Assembly: GCF_014229095.1 (NCBI RefSeq)
Contig: NZ_JAARZC010000002.1
Span: 186,001 to 250,000 of the forward strand
Source: Listeria cossartiae subsp. cayugensis
Lineage (GTDB): Bacteria; Bacillota; Bacilli; Lactobacillales; Listeriaceae
Direction of reading: 5' to 3'
Length of the DNA stretch: 64,000 nucleotides
Position numbers and translations under genes: made by a program. This document shows, piece by piece, positions 36,527 to 45,595 of the stretch. The number at the start of each line of letters is the position of its first letter. The stretch's first letter is position 1. A model generated the notes under the pieces. The model worked only from the letters and a program-made list of their open reading frames with translations, did no database searches and was not told the DNA's origin.

Positions 36527-37177
36527 ATGTTATACCAAAAAGAACGTGAAGATTTAGCCAAAGTTGTGAAGACGATGTTTGACCGCTTTGAAACAAATGC
36601 TGCGGGAGGAAATGTGAGTGTCCGCATGAATAGCGAACATATTATTATGACGCCAACGCTTATGAGTCAAGCAAAACTTTGCGATCTTTCCCCATATGAA
36701 ATCCTTGTAGTGGACAACAACAATGAAGTCGTAGAAGGAGATGGAAGAGTTACTAGAGAAATTAACTTACACCGTGCTTGTTACGTAGAAAATCCCAAAA
36801 TCGGCTGTGTACTTCATGCCCATCCAAAAGAATCAATGTTATTCGCAACACTTGGTATGGAACTGCCGAACTTAACAGAAGCAACACAAAAAATTGGTCA
36901 AATTCCAACACTTGAATTTGCACCAGCAACTAGCCCAGAACTTGCGGAAATCGTTCGTAAACATGTTATCGAGCTAGGGGAAAAAGCTGTTCCTAGTGCA
37001 AGTTTATTAAATAAACACGGTATTGTCGTGTTAGACACGTCCTTGCATAAAGCGTACGATATGCTAGAACGTATCGAATACAATGCTTATATTGCAGAAA
37101 AAGCGTTAGTATTCGATGCTTTAGGTATTAAAAAATTAGCACATGATCACGACCTAAACTACAATTTGGAGGAGTAA
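36527..37177 (+). CDS. Class II aldolase (FucA/AraD family)
   Basis: 216 residues. The zinc ligands are visible in LHAHPKES near residue 104 and in a later LNKHGIVVLD block near residue 160; the FETNAAGGNVSVR phosphate loop is near residue 25. This family cleaves L-fuculose 1-phosphate-type sugars or epimerises ribulose phosphates. In this operon it probably cleaves the product of the adjacent kinase. The ATG overlaps the ribosome-site region of the kinase end (AGGAGAG), so translation is coupled. Confidence 0.87.
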   Translation: MLYQKEREDLAKVVKTMFDRFETNAAGGNVSVRMNSEHIIMTPTLMSQAKLCDLSPYEILVVDNNNEVVEGDGRVTREINLHRACYVENPKIGCVLHAHPKESMLFATLGMELPNLTEATQKIGQIPTLEFAPATSPELAEIVRKHVIELGEKAVPSASLLNKHGIVVLDTSLHKAYDMLERIEYNAYIAEKALVFDALGIKKLAHDHDLNYNLEE

Positions 37178-37180
37178 CTA

Positions 37181-37378
37181 ATGGAAAAATTCCTTTTTAA
37201 TGCAACATTATTTGCCAGTGCTTTATTACTAATGGTCGGTATTTTTAGAAGTTCTATTCCAATTACCGCCATCTCACTCGTGTTAGCAGTCGTTTCGCAA
37301 CATTTCTTTCGGAAAAAATATCCTAAACAAACTCGTAGCTATCGTGAAATAATCGCGGCAAAGCAGAAAAAAGGATGA
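37181..37378 (+). CDS. Small two-helix membrane protein of the PTS operon
   Basis: 65 residues with two hydrophobic segments (about 4-24 and 27-45) and a basic cytoplasmic tail (FRKKYPKQTRSYREIIAAKQKKG). It starts three bases after the aldolase stop with TTGGAGGAG as ribosome site and ends at the operon terminator. I do not recognise the family and see no catalytic motif. Confidence 0.75.
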   Translation: MEKFLFNATLFASALLLMVGIFRSSIPITAISLVLAVVSQHFFRKKYPKQTRSYREIIAAKQKKG

Positions 37379-37380
37379 AA

Positions 37381-37421
37381 AAAAGGCTGGGAATCTAAAA
37401 CTAGATTTCCAGCCCTTTTTA
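37381..37421. terminator. Terminator of the PTS operon, bidirectional with betL
   Basis: AAAAGGCTGGGAATCTA pairs with TAGATTTCCAGCCCTTTTT around a four-base loop. Confidence 0.93.
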
Positions 37422-38945
37422 TTATAGTTGTGAACGTTGTGATTTTTTCGGTCGAACGAATAAGCCTAGTTTTTCTTGTTCCCTTATTAAAGAGATGAAC
37501 AAGGAGACAATCATTAAAATAATCACGATTGAAAAGGGAAAGGCCGCGATAATCGAAGCATTTTGAAGTGCTGTTAATCCGCCCGCGTAAAGTAGTACAC
37601 TTGCAATTCCTGCTTGTAAAAGTCCCCAAGTCACTTTGACGGAGTTCGGTGGGTTTAAAGAGCCACCAGTCGTTTGCATACCGAGAACAAATGTGGCAGA
37701 ATCTGCCGATGTTATAAAGAAGACGGCAATTAAAATCATCGCGACAATCGATAACACCATTCCAGCTGGAAACTCGTTAAATACCCCAAACAGTACTTGT
37801 TCTGTCGCTAAGCTCGAAAGCGCGGAATTTGTATGTTGTTCGACAAAAATCGCTGAGCCGCCAAATACAGCAAACCAGAAGACGCTGACTAGAGCTGGAA
37901 GAACGATAACCCCAAGTAAAAATTGTCTGATCGTTCTGCCACGTGAAATTCGCGCAATGAAAATCCCGACAAACGGTGACCAAGAAAGCCACCATGCCCA
38001 GTAAAAAATAGTCCATGAGTCAATCCATTTTCGAGCATCCGGCGCATCAGGTGCAGTCTGGAAACTCATTTGGATAATATTTTGTAAGTAATCCCCAAAT
38101 GAATTAGTAAAATTATTCATAATGAAAAGGGTAGGTCCAAGAATAAGCGTTAAAACGAGCAATACAGCAGCGACATAAATATTTACATTACTCAACAGCT
38201 GAATCCCTTTATCAAGACCAGACATTGCTGATAACATGAATAAAATCGTAACGATAATGATAATTGTAAATTGAACCGTAAAATTATTTGGAACGCCAAA
38301 TAGGTAAGTAAGTCCACCATTAATTTGTTGAGCGCCAAGACCAAGTGTCGTCGCAACACCGATGACCGTCGCGAAAACAGCGATAATATCAATCAATTGA
38401 CCAATCGGACCTTTTGCATGTCTTCCTAAAAGTGGATACAGTGTGGCGCTTATTAAACCAGGCGCATTTTTTCTGAATTTAAAGTAAGCAAGTGCTAAGG
38501 CTACAACCGCATAAATCGACCAAGCGGAAATGCCCCAATGAAAGAATGAATAACGAAGCGCGTCTTTCATAGCAGCTTGTGTGCCAACTTCACCGCCGGG
38601 AGCTTGAACAGCATAATGCGATAAAGGTTCAGCAGCACCCCAGAAAACGAGGCCAATCCCCATTCCAGCACTAAATAACATGGCAAACCAAGATTTATTA
38701 CTATATCCCGGTTCTTCGCCAGGCTTTCCGAGCCGAATCGTGCCAATCGGGCTTAAAACCAAAAATAAGCAGAAGATAATAATAATCGCAACAACGATTA
38801 AATAGTACCAACCGAAATTACTAGTTAGAAATTTTTGGATATTTGTTGTAAGTGTCTCAAATTGCTCTGGTAAAAAAGCACCAAATAAAACAGCTAAGAG
38901 AACTAAAAAACCTGCTCCCCAAAAGACATTCGTTAATTTTTTCAT
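37422..38945 (-). CDS. betL: Glycine betaine transporter BetL (BCCT family)
   Basis: 507 residues with twelve membrane helices. The BCCT signature is readable as [28 protein letters not shown] near residue 315 (given here as two overlapping parts: [14 protein letters not shown] and [11 protein letters not shown]), with aromatic betaine-box residues. It imports glycine betaine with sodium for osmoprotection. It is known in L. monocytogenes as BetL, one of three osmolyte systems, and as partly sigma-B dependent. Transcribed alone, toward the PTS operon terminator. Confidence 0.94.
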   Translation of the reverse strand: MKKLTNVFWGAGFLVLLAVLFGAFLPEQFETLTTNIQKFLTSNFGWYYLIVVAIIIIFCLFLVLSPIGTIRLGKPGEEPGYSNKSWFAMLFSAGMGIGLVFWGAAEPLSHYAVQAPGGEVGTQAAMKDALRYSFFHWGISAWSIYAVVALALAYFKFRKNAPGLISATLYPLLGRHAKGPIGQLIDIIAVFATVIGVATTLGLGAQQINGGLTYLFGVPNNFTVQFTIIIIVTILFMLSAMSGLDKGIQLLSNVNIYVAAVLLVLTLILGPTLFIMNNFTNSFGDYLQNIIQMSFQTAPDAPDARKWIDSWTIFYWAWWLSWSPFVGIFIARISRGRTIRQFLLGVIVLPALVSVFWFAVFGGSAIFVEQHTNSALSSLATEQVLFGVFNEFPAGMVLSIVAMILIAVFFITSADSATFVLGMQTTGGSLNPPNSVKVTWGLLQAGIASVLLYAGGLTALQNASIIAAFPFSIVIILMIVSLFISLIREQEKLGLFVRPKKSQRSQL

Positions 38946-38977
38946 TACATCACTTCCCTTTATATTCTATGTATGTA

Positions 38978-39003
38978 TTTCCCCATGTTAGCACAAAGGT
39001 AAC
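38978..39003 (-). promoter_or_regulatory. Probable sigma-B promoter of betL
   Basis: The minus strand reads GTTACC, 14 bases, then GGGAAA, close to the sigma-B pattern GTTT-N13-15-GGGWAW. A sigma-A-like pair (TTGTCA-18-TACTAT) lies slightly upstream. Known sigma-B control of betL agrees with this. Confidence 0.6.
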
Positions 39004-39064
39004 ATCTATTTAATAGTAACAAAAAAAGTAGTGCTTTGACAAATAGGGGCAGGTAGGGCAAATA

Positions 39065-39098
39065 CAAAAAAGCTGGAACACCAATAAGTATTCCAGCC
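39065..39098 (-). terminator. Terminator of the argGH operon
   Basis: On the minus strand GGCTGGAATA pairs with TGTTCCAGCT and is followed by TTTTTTG. Confidence 0.85.
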
Positions 39099-39102
39099 CA
39101 CT

Positions 39103-40473
39103 TTATAACGTTTTTTTCGCATTAGCCAGTGCAACTTTAATTTGCTCAAAACCAGTCCCGCCGTAAGAATTTCTCTTTTGGACGGCAGTTTTAGAAGAAA
39201 GCACCTCGTAAATATCTGCTTCAATAAGTGGATTTATTTCTTGATAGTGACTAAGCGACACATCTTGCAAATAAATCCCATTTTGCGTACATTCCAGCAC
39301 CAATTTCCCAACGATTTCATGCGCTTCTCTAAAAGGAACGCCCTTTTTCGCTAAGTAATCGGCCAGTTCTGTCGCATTGGAAAAATCTTTTTGGGTAGAT
39401 TCTTCCATTATATCCGTGCGAACCTTCATCGTTTCAATCATCCCGGCAAATATATCTAAGCTCGTCTGAACCGTCTCGAGCGTATCAAACATGCCTTCTT
39501 TATCTTCTTGTAAGTCTTTGTTATAAGCAAGTGGCAGCCCTTTTAAAACCGTCAACATGCCAAAAAGGTTCCCGTACACTCGACCAGTTTTCCCGCGAAT
39601 TAACTCGGCCATATCCGGATTTTTCTTTTGGGGCATAATCGAACTTCCTGTCGAAAATGCGTCCGTCAACTCCACAAATTGAAATTCATGACTCGTCCAA
39701 AGTATCAGCTCCTCGCAAAAACGCGATAAATGCATCATCAAAAGGGAACTATTACTCAGAAACTCAATGATAAAATCACGATCACTCACACCGTCCAAGC
39801 TGTTTTCATATACAGCAGAAAAGCCAAGCAATTCTGCACTATAAGCACGGTCAATCGGAAAAGTCGTTCCAGCCAGCGCAGCAGAACCAAGCGGCGAAAT
39901 ATCAATCCGTTTGACACTTTCTTCTAAACGTTCTAAATCCCGCGAAAACATTCCGAAGTAAGCTAGTAAATGATGGGCAAAAGATATGGGCTGGGCGTGT
40001 TGCAAATGCGTGTAACCAGGCATAATCGTTTCAATGTGCGCGTCGGCTTTTTGAACAAGCACCGCACGTAGATGTTTTAATGATTGGATGATTTCCGCTA
40101 CGGCTTGTTTTAAATATAAATGCATATCAGTCGCAACTTGATCATTCCGACTCCGCGCCGTATGAAGTTTCCCAGCGACAGGACCGATTTCCTCGTGCAA
40201 CAACTTTTCGATATTCAAATGGATATCTTCATTCACCGTGCTAAATTCCAGTTCACCAAGCGCTAATTTTTCTTGGAGGATTTTCAACCCGGCCGTGATT
40301 TCTGCGGCTTCTGAATCCGGAATAATGCCACATTTGGCAAGCATAGCGACATGTGCCAAACTTCCCGTTAAGTCTTCTTTTGCCATTTTTTGATCAAACG
40401 AAATCGAAGCGCCAAAATCATCAATCCATGCCTCGCTTTTCCCTTGAAAACGGCCACCCCATAATTTTTCCAT
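39103..40473 (-). CDS. argH: Argininosuccinate lyase
   Basis: 456 residues. It splits argininosuccinate into arginine and fumarate, the last step of arginine synthesis. The fumarase/aspartase signature [12 protein letters not shown] lies near residue 280 with the catalytic Ser, and the [13 protein letters not shown] block near 107 binds substrate. Second gene of argG-argH, three bases after the argG stop. Confidence 0.96.
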   Translation of the reverse strand: MEKLWGGRFQGKSEAWIDDFGASISFDQKMAKEDLTGSLAHVAMLAKCGIIPDSEAAEITAGLKILQEKLALGELEFSTVNEDIHLNIEKLLHEEIGPVAGKLHTARSRNDQVATDMHLYLKQAVAEIIQSLKHLRAVLVQKADAHIETIMPGYTHLQHAQPISFAHHLLAYFGMFSRDLERLEESVKRIDISPLGSAALAGTTFPIDRAYSAELLGFSAVYENSLDGVSDRDFIIEFLSNSSLLMMHLSRFCEELILWTSHEFQFVELTDAFSTGSSIMPQKKNPDMAELIRGKTGRVYGNLFGMLTVLKGLPLAYNKDLQEDKEGMFDTLETVQTSLDIFAGMIETMKVRTDIMEESTQKDFSNATELADYLAKKGVPFREAHEIVGKLVLECTQNGIYLQDVSLSHYQEINPLIEADIYEVLSSKTAVQKRNSYGGTGFEQIKVALANAKKTL

Positions 40474-40476
40474 TTT

Positions 40477-41691
40477 TTACACCTCAGTCGTTATCGTAAC
40501 TTTTGAATTGACTTCTGCGCTCACTTTCGTTGGTAGTCCCCAAAGTTTGATGAAACCAACAGCTGCATCTTGATCAAATGTATCGGAGGAAGTATAGGTC
40601 GCTAAGTTTTCATCGTAAAGCGAATTTGGAGATTTTCTTCCTTCCACAATAGCATGCCCCTTAAATAATTTGACGCGAATCGTTCCATTAACAAATTTTT
40701 GCGTGGATTTTAAGAAAGCTACTAATGCTTCTGTTAAAGGTGAGAACCACAAGCCATTGTAAATCGTTTCGCTGATTTTTTGTTCAATAATTGGTTTGAA
40801 ATGCGCCACTTCACGAACAAATGTTAAATCTTCCAGTTCTTTATGAGCAGTAATTAAAGTGACTGCAGCAGGGCATTCATAGACTTCACGTGATTTAATA
40901 CCAACTAAACGATTTTCGATATGATCAATTCTGCCGACGCCATGTTTTCCAGCGATTTCGTTTAAAGTAAGGATTAAATTAGCCAGGCTCATATTTTCTC
41001 CATTAAGAGAAATCGGAATACCAGCATCAAAAGTAATTTCGACAATATCTGCTGTGTCCGGTGCATCCTCTAAACTAACTGTTAAGTCGTAGGCAGCTTC
41101 TGGTGGCGTTGTCCATGGGTTTTCCAGCACACCACATTCGTTACTTCTACCCCAAAGATTTTGGTCAATCGAGAAGGGGTTATCTAAATCAATCGGAACG
41201 GGGATGTTATGTTCTTTGGCGTAATTGATTTCTTCTTCTCTTGACCATTTCCAGTCACGGACAGGGGAAACAACTTTTAAATCAGGAGCAAGTGCATGAA
41301 TCGCTACTTCAAACCGTACTTGGTCATTTCCTTTACCAGTACAACCATGAGCGATAGCAGAGGCGCCTTCTTGACGAGCTACTTCAACTAATTTTTTCGC
41401 GATTAACGGACGGCTTAGCGCGGAAATGAGCGGATACTTTCCCTCATAATAAGCATGGGCTTGAAGGGCGATTAACGCAAAATCCTCGGCAAATTCTTCT
41501 TTCGCATCTATCGTGTAGGATTCACTTGCTCCAACCGTAATGGCTTTTTCTTTAATAAAGTCCAAATTTTTCCCTTCACCAACATCTAAGCAACATGCGA
41601 TAACTTCATAACCTGATTCTACTAACCACTGAATTGCAACCGAAGTATCTAACCCACCAGAGTAAGCTAAAACGATTTTTTCTTTCGCCAT
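40477..41691 (-). CDS. argG: Argininosuccinate synthase
   Basis: 404 residues. It joins citrulline and aspartate using ATP. The PP-loop is AYSGGLDTS near residue 9; [14 protein letters not shown] near 116 and the IDQNLWGRS block near 175 are standard. The ATG at 41691 has AGGGG nine bases upstream; an in-frame ATG three codons earlier overlaps that site. Other arginine genes are not in the window. Confidence 0.96.
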   Translation of the reverse strand: MAKEKIVLAYSGGLDTSVAIQWLVESGYEVIACCLDVGEGKNLDFIKEKAITVGASESYTIDAKEEFAEDFALIALQAHAYYEGKYPLISALSRPLIAKKLVEVARQEGASAIAHGCTGKGNDQVRFEVAIHALAPDLKVVSPVRDWKWSREEEINYAKEHNIPVPIDLDNPFSIDQNLWGRSNECGVLENPWTTPPEAAYDLTVSLEDAPDTADIVEITFDAGIPISLNGENMSLANLILTLNEIAGKHGVGRIDHIENRLVGIKSREVYECPAAVTLITAHKELEDLTFVREVAHFKPIIEQKISETIYNGLWFSPLTEALVAFLKSTQKFVNGTIRVKLFKGHAIVEGRKSPNSLYDENLATYTSSDTFDQDAAVGFIKLWGLPTKVSAEVNSKVTITTEV

Positions 41692-41710
41692 TGTAAACAT
41701 CCCCTATTCA

Positions 41711-41737
41711 TAAATATACAAACATTTGTATTTATAT
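41711..41737. promoter_or_regulatory. AT-rich palindrome ahead of argG, possible ArgR-type operator
   Basis: TAAATATACAAA and TTTGTATTTA are arranged around a 2-base centre; the core TACAAACATTTGTA (41717-41730) is a perfect palindrome. It starts 20 bases ahead of the argG ATG. It differs from the textbook ARG box, so ArgR binding is only a possibility. Confidence 0.4.
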
Positions 41738-41905
41738 TAACATCGATGCTTTTGGATATCAACCTTTTTGTTTTTATTTATTCATAATTATGCTTAAAAA
41801 TACATTTTGAAATAAAAATAATCATTTCAAATAGTAATAAATTGGTTCCTGTTCGTAAAACTGCTATACTTGTTAATGAAGTTATATTGAAGGAGTTGAG
41901 CGAAT

Positions 41906-42949
41906 GTGAAAAATACAATAAAATGGATTGCCATTGGTTTTGCTGGGATCATTCTACTTCCATTATTAATCGTTTTCTTTATTTACAAAAAAGCGGTTGG
42001 GAAAAAAGAATATAATCCCGAGGTACTTGAGAATTTAGATGAAGCTTCACAGGAATTTGTGAAAAACACTTCACCATTATCCGACGTAGATTCGCGATAT
42101 AAATATATGAGACTAGCAACAAAAGCATTACCATCCGCAAAAGATATCGAAATTGGCGATGTTGAAAATAAAAAAATTGATGGCCCGGCTGGCAAAATTC
42201 CAATTCGGATTTATACGCCACAAGAAGACGGACCTTTCGAAATTATCGTTTACTATCATGGTGGTGGATTTGTTTTAGGCGGACTGCAAACACATGATGC
42301 GATTGCTAGAAAACTGGTACAAACTACGGGCGCTCGTGTTGTCACTGTTGATTACCGACTTGCTCCAGAAAATCCTTTCCCAGCAGCAGTAGAAGATGCT
42401 TACGCTGCATTACTTTGGGTACAAAATCACCGTACTAGTTTACGCGCTAAATCCTCAGACATTATCGTTGCGGGAGATAGCGTTGGCGGAAACTTAGCGA
42501 CCGTTGTTACACAAATCGCTAAAGCAAAAGGAAAACCTAATATAACAGCTCAAATTTTACTTTATCCAGCAACGGATATTTTCAGTCGTGATGCATCGGT
42601 TCTTTATCCGTCAATGGATGAATTTGCTGAAGGCTACGTACTTACAAAAGAATCATTAGATAAATTCTTTAAATTATACATTGCAAATGCAAGTGATCGT
42701 AAATATGATCCACTTGTTGCACCAATTCGTAGTAAAGACTTAGTCGGGCTGCCAAAAACATTCGTTGCAACTGCTGAGTTTGATCCACTAAGAGATCAAG
42801 GAGAAGCATACGCGAAGAAATTAAAAGATGCTGGCGTAGAAGTATTTGCGAAACGTTTTGAAAAAGTCCCTCATGGCTTTATGACGACGAATTCTGCAGC
42901 TACTGATGAAACGTATGAACTTATTAGCGAGTTTTTAGAAGAAAAATAA
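41906..42949 (+). CDS. Membrane-anchored alpha/beta hydrolase, hormone-sensitive lipase family
   Basis: 347 residues, starting with GTG after GAAGGAGTTGAG. One N-terminal membrane helix (about 5-27) is followed by the HSL-type oxyanion motif HGGGFVLGG near residue 118, the nucleophile GDSVGGN near 191, an acid in the FDPLRDQG segment near 291 and the catalytic His in VPHGF near 321. It is a carboxylesterase or lipase probably acting at the outer membrane face or just inside it. Substrate unknown. Confidence 0.87.
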   Translation: MKNTIKWIAIGFAGIILLPLLIVFFIYKKAVGKKEYNPEVLENLDEASQEFVKNTSPLSDVDSRYKYMRLATKALPSAKDIEIGDVENKKIDGPAGKIPIRIYTPQEDGPFEIIVYYHGGGFVLGGLQTHDAIARKLVQTTGARVVTVDYRLAPENPFPAAVEDAYAALLWVQNHRTSLRAKSSDIIVAGDSVGGNLATVVTQIAKAKGKPNITAQILLYPATDIFSRDASVLYPSMDEFAEGYVLTKESLDKFFKLYIANASDRKYDPLVAPIRSKDLVGLPKTFVATAEFDPLRDQGEAYAKKLKDAGVEVFAKRFEKVPHGFMTTNSAATDETYELISEFLEEK

Positions 42950-42956
42950 AACAGTG

Positions 42957-42988
42957 AATCCACTCTTTCAATAGGGTGGATTTTTTTA
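42957..42988 (+). terminator. Terminator after the esterase gene
   Basis: AATCCACtctttc-type stem: AATCCAC pairs with GTGGATT, followed by seven T residues. Confidence 0.85.
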
Positions 42989-43038
42989 TTGACAAAGAAT
43001 TTTTTTCGTGAGAGAATGACTTACGAACGGTCGTCAGT
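42989..43038 (+). promoter_or_regulatory. Promoter and palindromic operator of the TetR-MATE operon
   Basis: TTGACA (42989) and GAGAAT 17 bases later make a promoter. ACTTACGAACGGTCGTCAGT (43019-43038) is a 20-base palindrome with one mismatched pair and a four-base centre, starting two bases after the -10. This is the usual place for a TetR-type autoregulator to bind. Confidence 0.75.
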
Positions 43039-43061
43039 TTTTTTGCGAGAGGAGTGATAAG

Positions 43062-43652
43062 ATGAGAAAAGAAGAAATCAAACAAGCCGCGCTGACACTT
43101 TTTGCCCATAATGGTTTTGAAGGGACGTCACTTGCTGATATTGCAGGAGTGGTGGGGCTGAAGAAGCAATCCATCTATTCTCATTTTAAAGATAAAGATG
43201 ATTTGTTTTTATCCATTATGAAGGATGCGAAATCAACCGAAATAGATTACTATCGTGCGAAACTTCGGGATAGTGACTTATCAAGGCCGGATCTTGTCTT
43301 GTCTAGTTTACTTTTTGGTGTGAAGGAATTGTACGATACGGATGAGGCTTACCAATTCTGGTTAAGATATGGATTTTATCCACCGAAGCATTTATATGAT
43401 ATCGTCCAAGCGGATATTACCGAAAATGTCGGGCAAATGGAGCAAGATTTTACAGTTTTATTTAGCAATTGGATTGACCAAAAATTAATTCCAATGCAAG
43501 ACGTGGAAACGATGAAAGAAGCGTATATGGGGATTCTCGATGCTGTCATTGTTGACATTGTGTACGTGAATGACCCAGAAAGAACGGAAAAGAAAATCAC
43601 GGCTTTATGGCAAATTTTCTGGAGAGGAATTACGCTAAAAGCTCTGAATTAG
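43062..43652 (+). CDS. TetR-family regulator of the adjacent MATE exporter
   Basis: 196 residues. The N-terminal helix-turn-helix is FEGTSLADIAGVVGLKKQSIYSHFKDKDDLF (about 19-49; two segments, with GLKKQSIYSHF as recognition helix). The C-terminal ligand domain is unassigned. It lies nine bases upstream of the MATE gene and has a clear palindrome ahead of it, so it most likely represses its own operon until a drug or metabolite binds. Confidence 0.9.
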   Translation: MRKEEIKQAALTLFAHNGFEGTSLADIAGVVGLKKQSIYSHFKDKDDLFLSIMKDAKSTEIDYYRAKLRDSDLSRPDLVLSSLLFGVKELYDTDEAYQFWLRYGFYPPKHLYDIVQADITENVGQMEQDFTVLFSNWIDQKLIPMQDVETMKEAYMGILDAVIVDIVYVNDPERTEKKITALWQIFWRGITLKALN

Positions 43653-43661
43653 AGGTGTAAC

Positions 43662-44993
43662 ATGGCAAAAAATATTGAAATTTTAGAAACAGACTCAGTA
43701 AAAAAGATTTATTTTAGATACTTAATCCCTTCCTTAGTGGGCATGTTATTAATGTCTTTAAACATTGTAATCGATGGGATTTTTGTTGGGCATAAGCTTG
43801 GCGGGGTGGCGCTTGCTGGGATTAATATTGCTGTGCCAGTATTTACTATTTTTACAGCAATTTCAATCTGGATTGGGATTGGTGCTGCGACCCAGTTTTC
43901 CTTTGCAATTGGGGAAAAAAATGTCGCGAAGGCGCAAACAATTTTTACCAATGCGATTTTAGCGGTTGTCTCAATTACGATTTTTATTGGAATTATCGCG
44001 TTTATTTTTAAAGAACCGTTAGCTTATTTTTTAGGTGCGAATGATGACACGATTGGTTATGTGCTTGAGTATATGAACATATTGCTTATTTTCGGATTTG
44101 CGCTGACATTGGAAAATATCTTGAGTATTTTCGTTCGTAATGATGGCGATCCTAATTTATCCATGATTGCGCTTATTGTGACGGCGATTAGTAACGTTAT
44201 TTTGAACTATTTATTTTTATTTGTATTCGAATGGGGTGTAACTGGTTCAGCTCTAGCAACAATGCTGGCGATTATTATCGGTGTAGTTATTCTAATCACC
44301 CATTTCTTCAAAAAATCGAGTCGCTTGAAATTTGTAAAAGTGGACTGGAATAAAGCTTTTTTCAAAAAGACATTGTCGATTGGTTTACCGAGCTTTTTAG
44401 CAGAAGTTGGCGTATCGGTCTTTACGTTAGGTTATAATATTTCGATTGCGGCAATTGCTGGAACTGCAGGGGTCGCCGCTTTCTCCGTATTGAATTATAC
44501 GCACAGTGTGATTTTGATGTTGTTCCTCGGGATGGGTTCGGCGATTCAGCCGCTTATTAGTTATTACCGCGGGGCGAAAGCTAGACAAAAAGAACTGGAA
44601 ACGTTGAAAATTGCGATTATCGTTGCATTTAGCACGGGAGTTGGCTTTTTACTCGTTGGTTTCTTTGGCTCCAATTTACTCGTTTCGATGTTCGGGAACT
44701 TTAGCCCAGAAATTAGAGACCTAGCAAGTAACGGCATCAAATTATTCTATACGGCTTATCTGTTCATGGGATTCAACTTTGTAATGATGACTTACTTCCA
44801 AACATCGGACAAAGTAAAAATGGCGACATGGATTACGATTTCGCGCGAGATTATATTTATGGTTATCTTCTTGTTAGTACTACCACCAATCATTGGTATT
44901 CCTGGTGTATGGCTAGCGATTCCGATTTCAGAAATGATTGTAGCGGCATCAATCGTATTTTACATGAAGAAAAAACATATTTTATTTAAATGA
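43662..44993 (+). CDS. MATE-family multidrug/toxin efflux protein
   Basis: 443 residues, twelve helices in two homologous halves (first half begins YLIPSLVGMLLMSLNIVIDGIF, second half begins LSIGLPSFLAEVGVSVFTLG near residue 235). It exports cationic drugs or metabolites by sodium or proton antiport. Listeria carries several MATE proteins; which substrate this one exports is not visible. Ribosome site AGAGGTG. Confidence 0.9.
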   Translation: MAKNIEILETDSVKKIYFRYLIPSLVGMLLMSLNIVIDGIFVGHKLGGVALAGINIAVPVFTIFTAISIWIGIGAATQFSFAIGEKNVAKAQTIFTNAILAVVSITIFIGIIAFIFKEPLAYFLGANDDTIGYVLEYMNILLIFGFALTLENILSIFVRNDGDPNLSMIALIVTAISNVILNYLFLFVFEWGVTGSALATMLAIIIGVVILITHFFKKSSRLKFVKVDWNKAFFKKTLSIGLPSFLAEVGVSVFTLGYNISIAAIAGTAGVAAFSVLNYTHSVILMLFLGMGSAIQPLISYYRGAKARQKELETLKIAIIVAFSTGVGFLLVGFFGSNLLVSMFGNFSPEIRDLASNGIKLFYTAYLFMGFNFVMMTYFQTSDKVKMATWITISREIIFMVIFLLVLPPIIGIPGVWLAIPISEMIVAASIVFYMKKKHILFK

Positions 44994-44996
44994 AAA

Positions 44997-45029
44997 AAGG
45001 CGAGGATAGCTGCTATCTTCGCCTTTTTA
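44997..45029 (+). terminator. Terminator of the TetR-MATE operon
   Basis: AAGGCGA and TTCGCCTT arms with a further GATAGC/GCTATC inner pairing, followed by TTTTT. Confidence 0.92.
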
Positions 45030-45045
45030 GATAAAACGGACCAAA

Positions 45046-45082
45046 AACATCTTCAAAAAAGCCGAAAAAGGACGATGTTTCC
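45046..45082 (-). terminator. Possible terminator of the decayed minus-strand gene
   Basis: On the minus strand AAACATC pairs with GATGTTT around a 22-base loop, followed by TTT. It lies just beyond the stop codon of the fragment at 45094-45258. Confidence 0.4.
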
Positions 45083-45093
45083 TTTTTGCAAAA

Positions 45094-45258
45094 TTATTTA
45101 TTTTCGATGGTAAAATGAAAATCTACGTTTCCATTTTTGCGTAGAACAAGTTTTAAAAGGGAATGTGTAGCGATTTTTTCGGATTTGATAAGGGAAAGAA
45201 TCCAAAAGTCTTGTTGTTTATTAACGGAATTAGTCGCATGTGGGAGCAGACTAAAAAA
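45094..45258 (-). pseudogene. C-terminal remnant of an unidentified gene
   Basis: A minus-strand frame of about 54 codons reads FFSLLPHATNSVNKQQDF, then WILSLIKSEKIATHSLLKL and VLRKNGNVDFHFTIENK before TAA at 45096-45094. It has natural-looking protein composition but no start codon, and an in-frame stop lies just upstream. The rest of the 566-base interval 45030-45595 contains no other gene; the bases 45260-45560 are AT-rich with no clear structure. It looks like the end of a deleted gene. Confidence 0.5.
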
Positions 45259-45595
45259 TTAATAAGATGTCAGTATTAGGTGAAATAAGGAATATGTGGG
45301 AATATTTCTGTTTTCCCTATACTGATAAACAAGTCAAAATTCCGAAGAGCTAGTTATGACAGTTTAGTGAATTTTTTTGAAGATTAAATAGAGCTAATTA
45401 ATCGTTTTAGGTCAAAAAGCAATCGAGCTTTTATGGTCTGAAACGTTTTGTATGTAAGAGACAGCATTTTGCAAAGCGCTATAATAGCAAAAATGCAGGA
45501 TAGTAAAAATAGAAGATAGTTGAAAAAGACGGTTGTTTTCCGTTAGTAAAAGTTTATAATTAAAAGGAAAATATGGAAAAATTGGCGGTGACATC

